Source of the DNA: Seonamhaeicola algicola
Lineage (GTDB): Bacteria; Bacteroidota; Bacteroidia; Flavobacteriales; Flavobacteriaceae
Length of the DNA: 64,000 bases
Assembly: GCF_007997385.1 (NCBI RefSeq)
Contig: NZ_VOSC01000025.1
Span: forward strand, 494,691-558,690
Direction: 5' to 3'
A program made the translations under genes and the position numbers. The notes beneath the pieces are model-generated. The model was not told the DNA's origin. It ran no database searches and saw only the letters and a list, made by a program, of their open reading frames with translations. Positions 49,103-56,748 of this stretch are shown here, in pieces; positions within the stretch are counted from its first letter, which is position 1; the number at the start of each line of letters is the position of its first letter.

Positions 49103-51478
49103 TTACTTCAGTTTTCTACCAATAATATTTGTGCAAATAGTGGTAAAAACCACAATGCTAATAGAGCTTAAAGGCATTAAAATGGCGGCAACTACTGGTG
49201 CTAATTGCCCTGTAACCGCAAAGTATAACCCAATAAAATTGTAAATAAATGATAACACAAAACTCCATTTAATAATACTAAAGGCTAATTTTGCAACCTT
49301 TAAATAATTTGCTAACTGATTAAATTTTGAAGCATCTAAAATAGCATCGCACGCTGGCGAGAAAATATTCACATTTTCTGAAATAGCTATGCCAACATTG
49401 CTTTGGGCTAATGCACCAGCATCATTTAAACCATCACCAATCATTAATACGTTGGCACCTTCACTTTGGTGGTATTTTATGTATTCTAGTTTGTCTTCGG
49501 GTTTTTGGTTAAATAGTAACTTGGTTTTTGAAGGCAATAACTTTTTTAGATTGTTTTTTTCGCCTTCATTATCACCCGATAAAATAGCTAAATCATATGT
49601 TTTTTTAAGTCGGTTAAAAAGTTTAGACATTCCTTTTCTGTACGCATTATAAAAGGTGTATTTGCCTTTATAATTATTGTTAGTGCTTATGTGTACAGCG
49701 GTGTTTAAACTATTTTTAGAGGGTTGTAACCCAACAAATGTAGCAGCACCAACTTTTATAGATTGTGCTTTGTAATGCGCCTCAATACCTTTGCCGGTGT
49801 GTTCTTTAAAATCATCTAGAGTTATAATATTTTCATTGTCTAAAATATCATATAAAGATCGGCTTAATGGGTGGTTAGAACCACGTAAAGTGCTTTTAAG
49901 TAAGCTTTCTTCGTCTTTACTAAGTGTAGCGCCTTCATAAGTAATAGCAGTGTTTTTGTTTGAGGTTATTGTACCTGTTTTATCAAAAATAATGGTGTTA
50001 ATTTTAGCAAGTTGTTCAATAACACTAGCATTTTTTAGGTAGAATTTCTTTTTACCTAAAATGCGTAGTACATTGCCAAATGTAAACGGAGCCGATAATG
50101 CAATTGCGCAAGGACACGCAATTATTAAAACGGCAGTAAATACATTTATAGCTTTACTAGCATCAACAAAAAGCCAATAACTAGTAGCTACCATGGCAAT
50201 AAGTAAAATGGCAATGGTAAAGTTTTTACTAATACTATTGGTTAAGCTTGTAAATGCAGATGCTTTATCTTTTTTAAACACATCATTACTCCATAATTGG
50301 GTTAAATAACTTTGTTCAACAGATTTTAAAACATCAACTTCAATAGTGCCGTTTAGTTGTTTGCCGCCCGCAAATAATTTATCGCCCGATGCTTTGTTTA
50401 CAGCTTTAGATTCGCCAGTTACAAAACTATAATCAATACGTGCGTTTCCTTTAATTAAAATGCAATCTACAGGTATTAGTTCTTCATTTCTTATAAGTAA
50501 TCGGTCGCCTTTTTTTATATCATAAACCTGAATAGATGTTTCATTACCTTCAGCAGTAATTTTTGTAATTCCTATAGGGAAATACGATTTATAATCACGT
50601 TCAAATGATAAAAATGTATAGGTTTTTTCCTGAAAAAACTTGCCAACTAGCAAAAAGAAAATGAGTCCGGTTAAGCTATCAAAAAAGCCTGAGCCAATAT
50701 CTAAAATAATTTCGGTAGTACTTCTAATAAATAACACTGCGGCACCTAGTGCAATGGGCACATCTATATTTAAAATTTTTGAGCGTAAGCCTTTGTATGC
50801 CGATATAAAATAATCTTGTGCAGAATAAAAAACAACGGGTAAACTATAGCTAAACATTAGCCAACGGAAAAGATGTTTGTACTGTTCTAACCAGTATTCG
50901 CCAACTTCAAAATACTCTGGAAACGATAAAAACATTACGTTGCCAAAAGCAAAACCAGCAACACCTAATTTGTAAATTAAAGAACGGTTGGTTTTCTTTT
51001 TTCCAACACTGTAATCTTCTAAACTTATGTAAGGTTCATAGCCAATGCTACTTAGTAAAATTACAAGTTCTTTAAGGGTGGTTTTTTTAGGGTTAAATGA
51101 AATGCGTACTGTTTTTTTACCAAAATTTACTGTAGATGCGCTTATGGCTTTGTTAAGTTTATTTAGGTTTTCTAAAATCCAAATACAGGAGCTACAATGT
51201 ATGTGCGGTATGTATAGGTTTACAATATGCACATTATCACTATTAAACTCTAAAAGCTTTTCAGTAATTTTTGTATTTTCTAAAAAGTTGTATTTGCCTG
51301 CAACTTCTTTTGGTGTAGCGCCAGGTGCCGTTTGTAAATCGTAATAACACGTTAAGTTGTTTACCGTAAAAATTTCATAAACGGTTTTACAACCATTGCA
51401 ACAAAAGGGTTTGTTATCAAAGGTTATGTTTGCCTTGGTAGCATCTAATCCACAGTGGAAACACGTTTTATGTTCCAT
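49103..51478 (-). CDS. ccoI: copper-type P1B ATPase for cbb3 oxidase assembly (CcoI)
   Basis: 791 aa. An N-terminal Cys-rich site (CFHCG and CCNGC, residues 6-30) and a heavy-metal-associated domain with CSSC (Cys95, Cys98) are followed by the P1B core: TGES (354-357), membrane CPC (Cys455, Cys457), phosphorylation motif DKTGT (Asp499) and hinge GDGLND near 690. This is the CcoI/FixI type with the long Cys-rich N-terminus, which exports copper to the periplasm for the cbb3 binuclear site. It starts the gene order ccoI-S-NO-Q-P-G but is probably a separate transcript, having its own Crp/Fnr-type promoter. Confidence 0.94.
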   Translation of the reverse strand: MEHKTCFHCGLDATKANITFDNKPFCCNGCKTVYEIFTVNNLTCYYDLQTAPGATPKEVAGKYNFLENTKITEKLLEFNSDNVHIVNLYIPHIHCSSCIWILENLNKLNKAISASTVNFGKKTVRISFNPKKTTLKELVILLSSIGYEPYISLEDYSVGKKKTNRSLIYKLGVAGFAFGNVMFLSFPEYFEVGEYWLEQYKHLFRWLMFSYSLPVVFYSAQDYFISAYKGLRSKILNIDVPIALGAAVLFIRSTTEIILDIGSGFFDSLTGLIFFLLVGKFFQEKTYTFLSFERDYKSYFPIGITKITAEGNETSIQVYDIKKGDRLLIRNEELIPVDCILIKGNARIDYSFVTGESKAVNKASGDKLFAGGKQLNGTIEVDVLKSVEQSYLTQLWSNDVFKKDKASAFTSLTNSISKNFTIAILLIAMVATSYWLFVDASKAINVFTAVLIIACPCAIALSAPFTFGNVLRILGKKKFYLKNASVIEQLAKINTIIFDKTGTITSNKNTAITYEGATLSKDEESLLKSTLRGSNHPLSRSLYDILDNENIITLDDFKEHTGKGIEAHYKAQSIKVGAATFVGLQPSKNSLNTAVHISTNNNYKGKYTFYNAYRKGMSKLFNRLKKTYDLAILSGDNEGEKNNLKKLLPSKTKLLFNQKPEDKLEYIKYHQSEGANVLMIGDGLNDAGALAQSNVGIAISENVNIFSPACDAILDASKFNQLANYLKVAKLAFSIIKWSFVLSFIYNFIGLYFAVTGQLAPVVAAILMPLSSISIVVFTTICTNIIGRKLK

Positions 51479-51502
51479 AATATTTGCTCATTTTACCTAG
51501 TG

Positions 51503-51546
51503 CAAAATTGGGCAGATAAGCTAAATTAAAATATGATTTTAGTCAT
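51503..51546 (-). promoter_or_regulatory. Crp/Fnr-type operator (51533-51546) with -7-like box (51503-51510) for ccoI
   Basis: The palindrome ATGATTTTAGTCAT has its centre 29.5 bp from the first base of the minus-strand box CAATTTTG (TAnnTTTG with one mismatch), 24 bp upstream of the ccoI ATG. The same operator lies 8 bp before a plus-strand TACTTTTA box of the PAS kinase gene, so a bound regulator could activate ccoI while interfering with the kinase promoter. Confidence 0.62.
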
Positions 51547-51554
51547 GAATTACA

Positions 51555-51562
51555 TACTTTTA
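51555..51562 (+). promoter_or_regulatory. candidate -7-like box for the PAS kinase gene
   Basis: TACTTTTA (last base A instead of G) lies 35 bp upstream of the kinase ATG and begins 8 bp after the Crp/Fnr-type palindrome at 51533-51546, a position where binding would overlap the -33 region. Confidence 0.35.
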
Positions 51563-51597
51563 CAACGCATTACTAAGTAACTAACTGATTTTTTTTA

Positions 51598-52842
51598 ATG
51601 ATTTTTCAAAACGATAAAGATGTTTTTAATGTGCTTTTTGAAGCTGTTTCAGAAGGCGTAATTGTAGTTGATAAAACACAGCATATTGTGGCTGCAAACA
51701 AATCGGCCGAAAGTATGTTTGGTTATAACCACAACGAATTAATTAATAAACATTTGGATACGTTAATACCCAAGCAATACAAGGCAGGTCATGGTGCACA
51801 CGTTGAAGGTTTTATGAAACGCCAAAAAAAGCGTCAAATGGGGCAGGGGCGCGATTTGTATGGTGCTTGTAAAAACGGTAGTACATTTCCGGTTGAAGCT
51901 GGTTTAAACCCGCTACACATTAATGGCGAAGATTACATAATGGCGCTGGTTATTGATATTTCTGTTAGAAAAAAACAAGAACAAGAATTACAAGCGTTAA
52001 ATAATGAATTAGAGCAAAAAGTAGCCGATAGAACAGCACAGTTAAGTGCCACAGTTACAGAGCTTAAAATTGCCAATCAAAAGCGTGATGTTGAAATACA
52101 AAAACGTATTGAGGCTCAAAATAAAATAAGTGATGCGCTTAAAAAAGAAAAAGAACTTAATGAATTGAAAACTAAGTTTTTATCGTTGGTTTCGCATGAG
52201 TTTAAAACACCGTTAAGTGGTATTTTAACTTCGGCTATGTTGTTAAGTAAATATAAATTAACCGAACAGCAAGAAAGGCGAGATAAACACATAAAAACTA
52301 TTACAGATAAAGTACATTATTTAAATAATATTTTAAATGATTTTTTATCAATAGAAAAACTAGAAACTGGCAAAGTATCATACAAATACGCAAACTTTAT
52401 GCTTACTAAAGTGGTTGATGAGGTTGTTTACAATGCCAATATGCTTTTAAAAGAAGGGCAAACAATTAAATACCCCGAAAATATTGATGGTTTGGCACTT
52501 CATCAAGATGAAAAAATAGTAGAATTAGCACTAAGTAATTTGGTGCATAATGCTATAAAATATTCTCCTGAGCATTCAGAAATTATAATTGATATTAGTC
52601 AAGATAATAGTACAACAACTTTTAAGGTTACAGACAAGGGTATTGGCATACCAGAAAAAGACCAAAAACAAATTTTTAATCGTTATTTTAGGTCTGAAAA
52701 CGCATTGTTAATTCAAGGCACCGGCATAGGCTTAAATATTGTAAAAAGCCATTTAAACAATTTAGGAGGCACAATACATTTTAAAAGCGCCGAAAACAAA
52801 GGAAGCACATTTACTATAAAACTACCAAATAAAGCTAATTAA
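51598..52842 (+). CDS. PAS-domain sensor histidine kinase (FixL-like arrangement)
   Basis: 414 aa, soluble. A single PAS domain (about 8-122) has the sub-type QYKAGHGAHVEGF and MGQGRDLYGACKNGSTFPVE. His65 and Arg85 align by eye with the heme-ligand His and distal Arg of FixL, 20 residues apart as in FixL, but many non-heme PAS domains share this pattern. A coiled coil (about 123-190) leads to HisKA (FLSLVSHEFKTPLSG, His200) and HATPase_c (NLVHNAIKYS, DKGIGIPEKD, GTGIGLNIV). Its stop overlaps the REC-CRP gene (TAATG), making that protein the obvious partner. Together with the flanking cbb3 genes this suggests oxygen or redox sensing (inference). Confidence 0.92.
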   Translation: MIFQNDKDVFNVLFEAVSEGVIVVDKTQHIVAANKSAESMFGYNHNELINKHLDTLIPKQYKAGHGAHVEGFMKRQKKRQMGQGRDLYGACKNGSTFPVEAGLNPLHINGEDYIMALVIDISVRKKQEQELQALNNELEQKVADRTAQLSATVTELKIANQKRDVEIQKRIEAQNKISDALKKEKELNELKTKFLSLVSHEFKTPLSGILTSAMLLSKYKLTEQQERRDKHIKTITDKVHYLNNILNDFLSIEKLETGKVSYKYANFMLTKVVDEVVYNANMLLKEGQTIKYPENIDGLALHQDEKIVELALSNLVHNAIKYSPEHSEIIIDISQDNSTTTFKVTDKGIGIPEKDQKQIFNRYFRSENALLIQGTGIGLNIVKSHLNNLGGTIHFKSAENKGSTFTIKLPNKAN

Positions 52843-53891
52843 TGAAACACATACTTTTAATAGAAGACGATGTTATTTTAAGAGAAAATACAGCCGAATT
52901 ATTAGAGCTATCAAACTATAACGTAACCACAGCACCAAACGGTAAAATAGGCTTAAATACTGCGTTAAATATACAGCCAGATATTATTGTATGTGATATT
53001 ATGATGCCCGAATTAGATGGTTATGGTGTATTACAAGGGTTGGCAAAAACAGAAGAAACTAAACACATTCCGTTTATATTTTTATCGGCTAAAACAGAGC
53101 GAAAAGATGTGCGAAAGGGTATGGATTTAGGTGCCGATGACTACATAACAAAACCCTTTGATGAAGATGAGTTAATTAGTGCCATTGAAAGTAGATTGGC
53201 TAAAGCTGCCATTTTAAAAGATAACAGAGAAAATGATTTTAATGACAATGATGATGACCAAAACATCAGAAATTTAAACGATTTAAAAAACTTTTTTGAT
53301 GATAATGGTAAAACATTCACCTTTAAGCAAGGTGAAATTATTTATGAAGAAGGGCAGCATTCAAACTACATTTATTTAATAGAAAAAGGTTTGGTAAAAT
53401 GCCATAAGTTAGATGACCAAGGTAAAGATTTAACCACCGCATTACACAAAGAAGATGATTTGTTTGGTTACACATCATTTACTGATAATACTACTTACAA
53501 AGAAACTGCAGCAGCCATACAAGAGTCGGTTTTACTAGGTATTTCAAAACATGAATTTATGGAAATTATAAGTAGCAACCATAATGTTACTTTAGATTTA
53601 ATTCAACTTTTAAATGACGATTTGGTAAACGTAAAAGATCAATTACTAGAAATGGCATACAGTTCGGTAAAAAAGAGAACTGCTACTACCATCTTAAAGT
53701 TTGCAGATAAATTAGGTAGTAAACCAACCGATTTTATTAGAATTTCAAGAAATGATTTGGCAAGTGTAGCAGGTGTTGCAACCGAGAGTTTAATTAGAAC
53801 GTTATCACGTTTTAAAGATGCCGGAATTATTGAAATTGAAGGCCGTAATATTAAAGTATTAAACCTTCAAGAGTTAAAAAATATAGAATAG
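52842..53891 (+). CDS. response regulator with CRP/FNR output domain (REC-cNMP-HTH)
   Basis: 349 aa. The receiver domain (1-120) has IEDDV, phospho-Asp52 in CDIMMPE and Lys104 in TKPF. An acidic linker (about 127-150) is followed by a CRP-type sensor fold (about 155-270; KQGEIIYEEGQHSNYIYLIE) and an HTH_CRP domain (about 285-345). The recognition helix reads ATESLIRTLSRF, retaining the E-x3-R pair (Glu315, Arg319) that reads TGA half-sites in CRP and FNR. A phospho-switch thus appears to drive a CRP-type DNA binder directly, uniting FixJ-like and FixK-like functions in one chain. It overlaps the kinase gene by one base. Confidence 0.93.
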   Translation: MKHILLIEDDVILRENTAELLELSNYNVTTAPNGKIGLNTALNIQPDIIVCDIMMPELDGYGVLQGLAKTEETKHIPFIFLSAKTERKDVRKGMDLGADDYITKPFDEDELISAIESRLAKAAILKDNRENDFNDNDDDQNIRNLNDLKNFFDDNGKTFTFKQGEIIYEEGQHSNYIYLIEKGLVKCHKLDDQGKDLTTALHKEDDLFGYTSFTDNTTYKETAAAIQESVLLGISKHEFMEIISSNHNVTLDLIQLLNDDLVNVKDQLLEMAYSSVKKRTATTILKFADKLGSKPTDFIRISRNDLASVAGVATESLIRTLSRFKDAGIIEIEGRNIKVLNLQELKNIE

Positions 53892-53913
53892 CAGCCTTTA
53901 GTTAGCTCAAATT

Positions 53914-53957
53914 CTGATATTGGTCATATTTCAATTTTAGCCTTAGCGCTACCTTTG
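53914..53957 (+). promoter_or_regulatory. Crp/Fnr-type operator (53914-53927) with -7 box (53950-53957) for usp-fnr
   Basis: CTGATATTGGTCAT keeps the TGA-N6-TCA core and the GTCAT half. Its centre is 29.5 bp from the first base of TACCTTTG, a perfect TAnnTTTG box, 27 bp upstream of the usp ATG. The arrangement is the same as at hemN and ccoS. Confidence 0.68.
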
Positions 53958-53984
53958 TGCCTGTAAATTAAGGAAAAAGAAGCA

Positions 53985-54788
53985 ATGGCTAATATTTTAA
54001 TACCAACAGATTTTTCTGATAATGCTTGGAATGCAGTTGAATATGCGGTTAATTTTTTTAAAAAATCAACCTGCAATTTTTATGTATTACATGTTTGCCA
54101 TGGACCAAATACAAAGGCGTCTTTTAATGAGCATGAAACATGCAAAAAGCAAATAGAATTACTTATAAACAGAATATACAAACAGTTACCTAACAACAAA
54201 AAACATAAATTTTTTAGTGTTATTGATGCAGGTTACTTAGTAAGTTCGGTACGCAAGCAAGTAGAACAAAACCAAATAGATTTTATTGTAATGGGTACCA
54301 GAGGAAATTCTGGAGCAAAAAACACACCCATTGGTAGTAATGCATCAAATGTAATAACTAAAGTTAGGTGTGCCACTATTGTAGTGCCAGAAAATGCTAA
54401 ATACGCGCAGTTAACAGAAATAGCGTTTCCAACAGATTTTCTCTCGGTGTATTCTCCAAAAACTTTAGAGGCCATTACAGCAATTATTGAATCTAATAAA
54501 GCTTCAGCAAGGGTTTTACATATAAAAAACGATACTACAGTTTTAAACGAAGACCAAAAACGTAATAAAGAATTGTTAGATGCGTATTTAGGAACTAATG
54601 AGCATAGTTTTCACTTCTTATCTAACAACCATATAGAAAACCAGGTGCAAGATTTTGTTGAAAAACGGCAAATTAATTTAATAACCATGTTGGCTAAAAA
54701 CCTAAGTTATTTTGAAAAAATCTTGTTTCACCCAAAAATGCCAAAAATAAAGTATTATACAGATATTCCTTTTTTGGTATTACATTAA
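53985..54788 (+). CDS. universal stress protein, second Usp half degenerate
   Basis: 267 aa. The first Usp domain (about 1-142) has the full ATP motif GTRGNSGAKNTPIGS and ends CATIVVP. The second half keeps the fold-like start (EIAFPTDFLSVYSPKTLEAI) but its end (LAKNLSYFEKILFHPKMPKI) lacks the Gly motif, so it likely binds no nucleotide. A good ribosome-binding site (AAGGA) precedes the ATG. A Crp/Fnr-type operator and perfect -7 box lie upstream, and the Fnr-like gene follows 32 bp later. It is thus probably part of the low-oxygen response. Confidence 0.9.
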   Translation: MANILIPTDFSDNAWNAVEYAVNFFKKSTCNFYVLHVCHGPNTKASFNEHETCKKQIELLINRIYKQLPNNKKHKFFSVIDAGYLVSSVRKQVEQNQIDFIVMGTRGNSGAKNTPIGSNASNVITKVRCATIVVPENAKYAQLTEIAFPTDFLSVYSPKTLEAITAIIESNKASARVLHIKNDTTVLNEDQKRNKELLDAYLGTNEHSFHFLSNNHIENQVQDFVEKRQINLITMLAKNLSYFEKILFHPKMPKIKYYTDIPFLVLH

Positions 54789-54820
54789 AAACGTCAGGTA
54801 GTTTACTTAAATAACAAATT

Positions 54821-55498
54821 ATGGGCAAATGTGAACAATGTATCATTAAGCAATTTAATTCGCTTAAATCTTTAACAAAAAGTGAATTAATTAGAATTTC
54901 GGCATGTAAAACTTCAAAAACAGTAAAAAAAGGCGATGTTATTTTTGAAGAAGGCGATATGCTAAACGGTGTGTATTGCATACGCGATGGTATTTGTAAA
55001 CTAACCAAATTAAGTGAAAACGGTAAAGATCAAATTGTAAAAATGGTGGTGCAGGGTGATTTACTTGGGCAGCGCTCGGTAGTAAGTGAAGAGCGCTCAA
55101 ACCTAAAAGCCATTGCATTAAATGATATGCAACTTTGCTTTATACCTAAAAGCGAAATTTTAGCCGATTTACAGAAAAACCCAAAATTTACACTAGATGT
55201 TTTAAAAGATATGGCCAATGATTTAAAAGAGGCTGATGATGTAATTGTAAACATGGCACAAAAATCGGTTAAACAACGTTTAGCCGAAACATTAATTTAT
55301 ATTCATGATAGTTTTGGCCAAAATCATGACGGTACTTTAAGCATACTTTTATCGCGTGAAGATTATGCTAATATTGTTGGTACAGCAACAGAGTCTGCCA
55401 TACGTGTATTATCTCAATTTAAAAAAGAAGGCTTAATATCAACAACAGGTAAATACATAAAAATAGAAAATATTGAAGATTTAAAGCGCGTTGAATAG
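54821..55498 (+). CDS. Crp/Fnr-family transcriptional regulator with N-terminal CxxC
   Basis: 225 aa. The cNMP-type fold (about 25-140) starts TVKKGDVIFEEGDMLNGVYC. The HTH_CRP domain (about 155-220) contains SREDYANIVGTATESAIRVL with the E-x3-R pair (Glu191, Arg195). The N-terminus is MGKCEQC: Cys4 and Cys7 with further Cys29, 53 and 59. This partly resembles the Cys cluster of FNR, though the spacing is not identical, so an iron-sulfur sensor is possible but unproven. It lies 32 bp after the universal stress gene and shares the recognition-helix pattern with the REC-CRP protein, so both may bind the same ATGA-N6-TCAT sites. Confidence 0.92.
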   Translation: MGKCEQCIIKQFNSLKSLTKSELIRISACKTSKTVKKGDVIFEEGDMLNGVYCIRDGICKLTKLSENGKDQIVKMVVQGDLLGQRSVVSEERSNLKAIALNDMQLCFIPKSEILADLQKNPKFTLDVLKDMANDLKEADDVIVNMAQKSVKQRLAETLIYIHDSFGQNHDGTLSILLSREDYANIVGTATESAIRVLSQFKKEGLISTTGKYIKIENIEDLKRVE

Positions 55499-55542
55499 TT
55501 CACAATAATAAAATTGTGTTAAACTATAGATAAATATAATAT

Positions 55543-55586
55543 GCCCTTATAAAAGGTTACATGAAATTGTAGTAATTTTATAGGGC
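55543..55586 (+). promoter_or_regulatory. bulged hairpin covering the leader of the vWA gene
   Basis: The arms GCCCTTATAAAAGGTTAC (55543-55560) and GTAATTTTATAGGGC (55572-55586) pair with small bulges, ending 1 bp before the vWA ATG. If transcribed it would hide the ribosome-binding region, suggesting RNA-level control. It could also help terminate the fnr transcript, though no T run follows. Confidence 0.5.
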
Positions 55587-55587
55587 T

Positions 55588-56715
55588 ATGAAACACACTA
55601 AAACCATAAAAAAGGGCTTCATATTTAAAACATATGAAGCGCCATATCAATCGCCGTTTGATAAACTTTTTGAAATATTTAAAGAGTTAATAACACATAC
55701 TTCAGGCGATTTTGATGAAGCCATAGATTGGTTGAGAGAGCTTGATAAAGAATACAAGCTTACTACGCCAGATTATACCGTTGATGATTTTATTGAAGAC
55801 CTCAAGAAAAAAGGATATTTAAAAGAAGAAATAGATCCTAACGGTAATGGTAGTTTAGCCATAACTGCAAAAACTGAACGCGCCATTAGGCAACAAGCAC
55901 TAAATCAAATTTTTGGAAAAATAAAACGTAGTGGTCAAGGCAATCATAAAAGTAAAGCACCCGGTATGGGCGATGAGCACACAGGCGATTTTAGAGGCTA
56001 TCAATTTGGCGATGCTTTAGATAAAGTTTCTATAACTGAAAGTTTAAAAAACGCCCAAATAAATCATGGTATTTCAGATTTTACACTTTCTGAAAACGAT
56101 TTGGTGGTTGAAGATACCTTGCACAAATCGCAAATGAGCACTGTGCTCATGATTGATATTAGCCACAGCATGATTTTATATGGCGAAGACCGCATAACAC
56201 CTGCCAAAAAAGTAGCCATGGCCTTAGCAGAATTAATAACTACCAGATACCCTAAAGATACTCTAGATATTTTAGTGTTTGGTAATGATGCGTGGCAAAT
56301 TGAAATTAAAGATTTACCTTATTTAAAAGTTGGCCCATATCACACCAATACTGTTGCAGGTTTAGAGTTAGCAATGGATTTGTTAAGAAGAAAAAGAAAC
56401 ACCAACAAACAAATTTTTATGATTACCGATGGCAAACCAAGTTGCTTGCGTTTACCCGATGGTCAATATTATAAAAATAGTATGGGTTTAGATGAGCATA
56501 TTGTTAATAAATGCTACATGATGGCACAACAAGCCAGAAAACTTCACATTCCCATTACAACATTTATGATAGCTCAAGATAATTACCTCATGCAATTTGT
56601 ACGTGAGTTTACACATGCAAACCAAGGGAAAGCATTTTACACAGGCCTTAAAGGTTTAGGTGAAATGATTTTTGAAGATTATGAAACTAACAGAAAAAAA
56701 AGAATAAAAGGCTAA
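55588..56715 (+). CDS. vWA-domain protein partnered with AAA+ ATPase
   Basis: 375 aa, soluble. An N-terminal helical region (about 1-165) is followed by a von Willebrand A domain (about 180-360) with a MIDAS of the form MIDISHSM (D-x-S-x-S replaced by D-I-S-H-S), then ITDGKPSC. Basic and Gly-rich linker sequence (KIKRSGQGNHKSKAPGMGDE) precedes it. vWA proteins of this kind act with a MoxR/ChlI-type ATPase in metal insertion or complex remodelling; the partner is the next gene, 33 bp downstream. The target is unknown. A bulged hairpin sits directly before the ATG. Confidence 0.86.
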   Translation: MKHTKTIKKGFIFKTYEAPYQSPFDKLFEIFKELITHTSGDFDEAIDWLRELDKEYKLTTPDYTVDDFIEDLKKKGYLKEEIDPNGNGSLAITAKTERAIRQQALNQIFGKIKRSGQGNHKSKAPGMGDEHTGDFRGYQFGDALDKVSITESLKNAQINHGISDFTLSENDLVVEDTLHKSQMSTVLMIDISHSMILYGEDRITPAKKVAMALAELITTRYPKDTLDILVFGNDAWQIEIKDLPYLKVGPYHTNTVAGLELAMDLLRRKRNTNKQIFMITDGKPSCLRLPDGQYYKNSMGLDEHIVNKCYMMAQQARKLHIPITTFMIAQDNYLMQFVREFTHANQGKAFYTGLKGLGEMIFEDYETNRKKRIKG

Positions 56716-56748
56716 TTAACAAAACGTTAATAACCAAAAGCTAAAGAA

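Noticed and set aside
51598-51960. Naming the kinase fixL
   Set aside because: His65/Arg85 spacing fits, but the same PAS sub-type is widespread without heme, so only a FixL-like arrangement is claimed.
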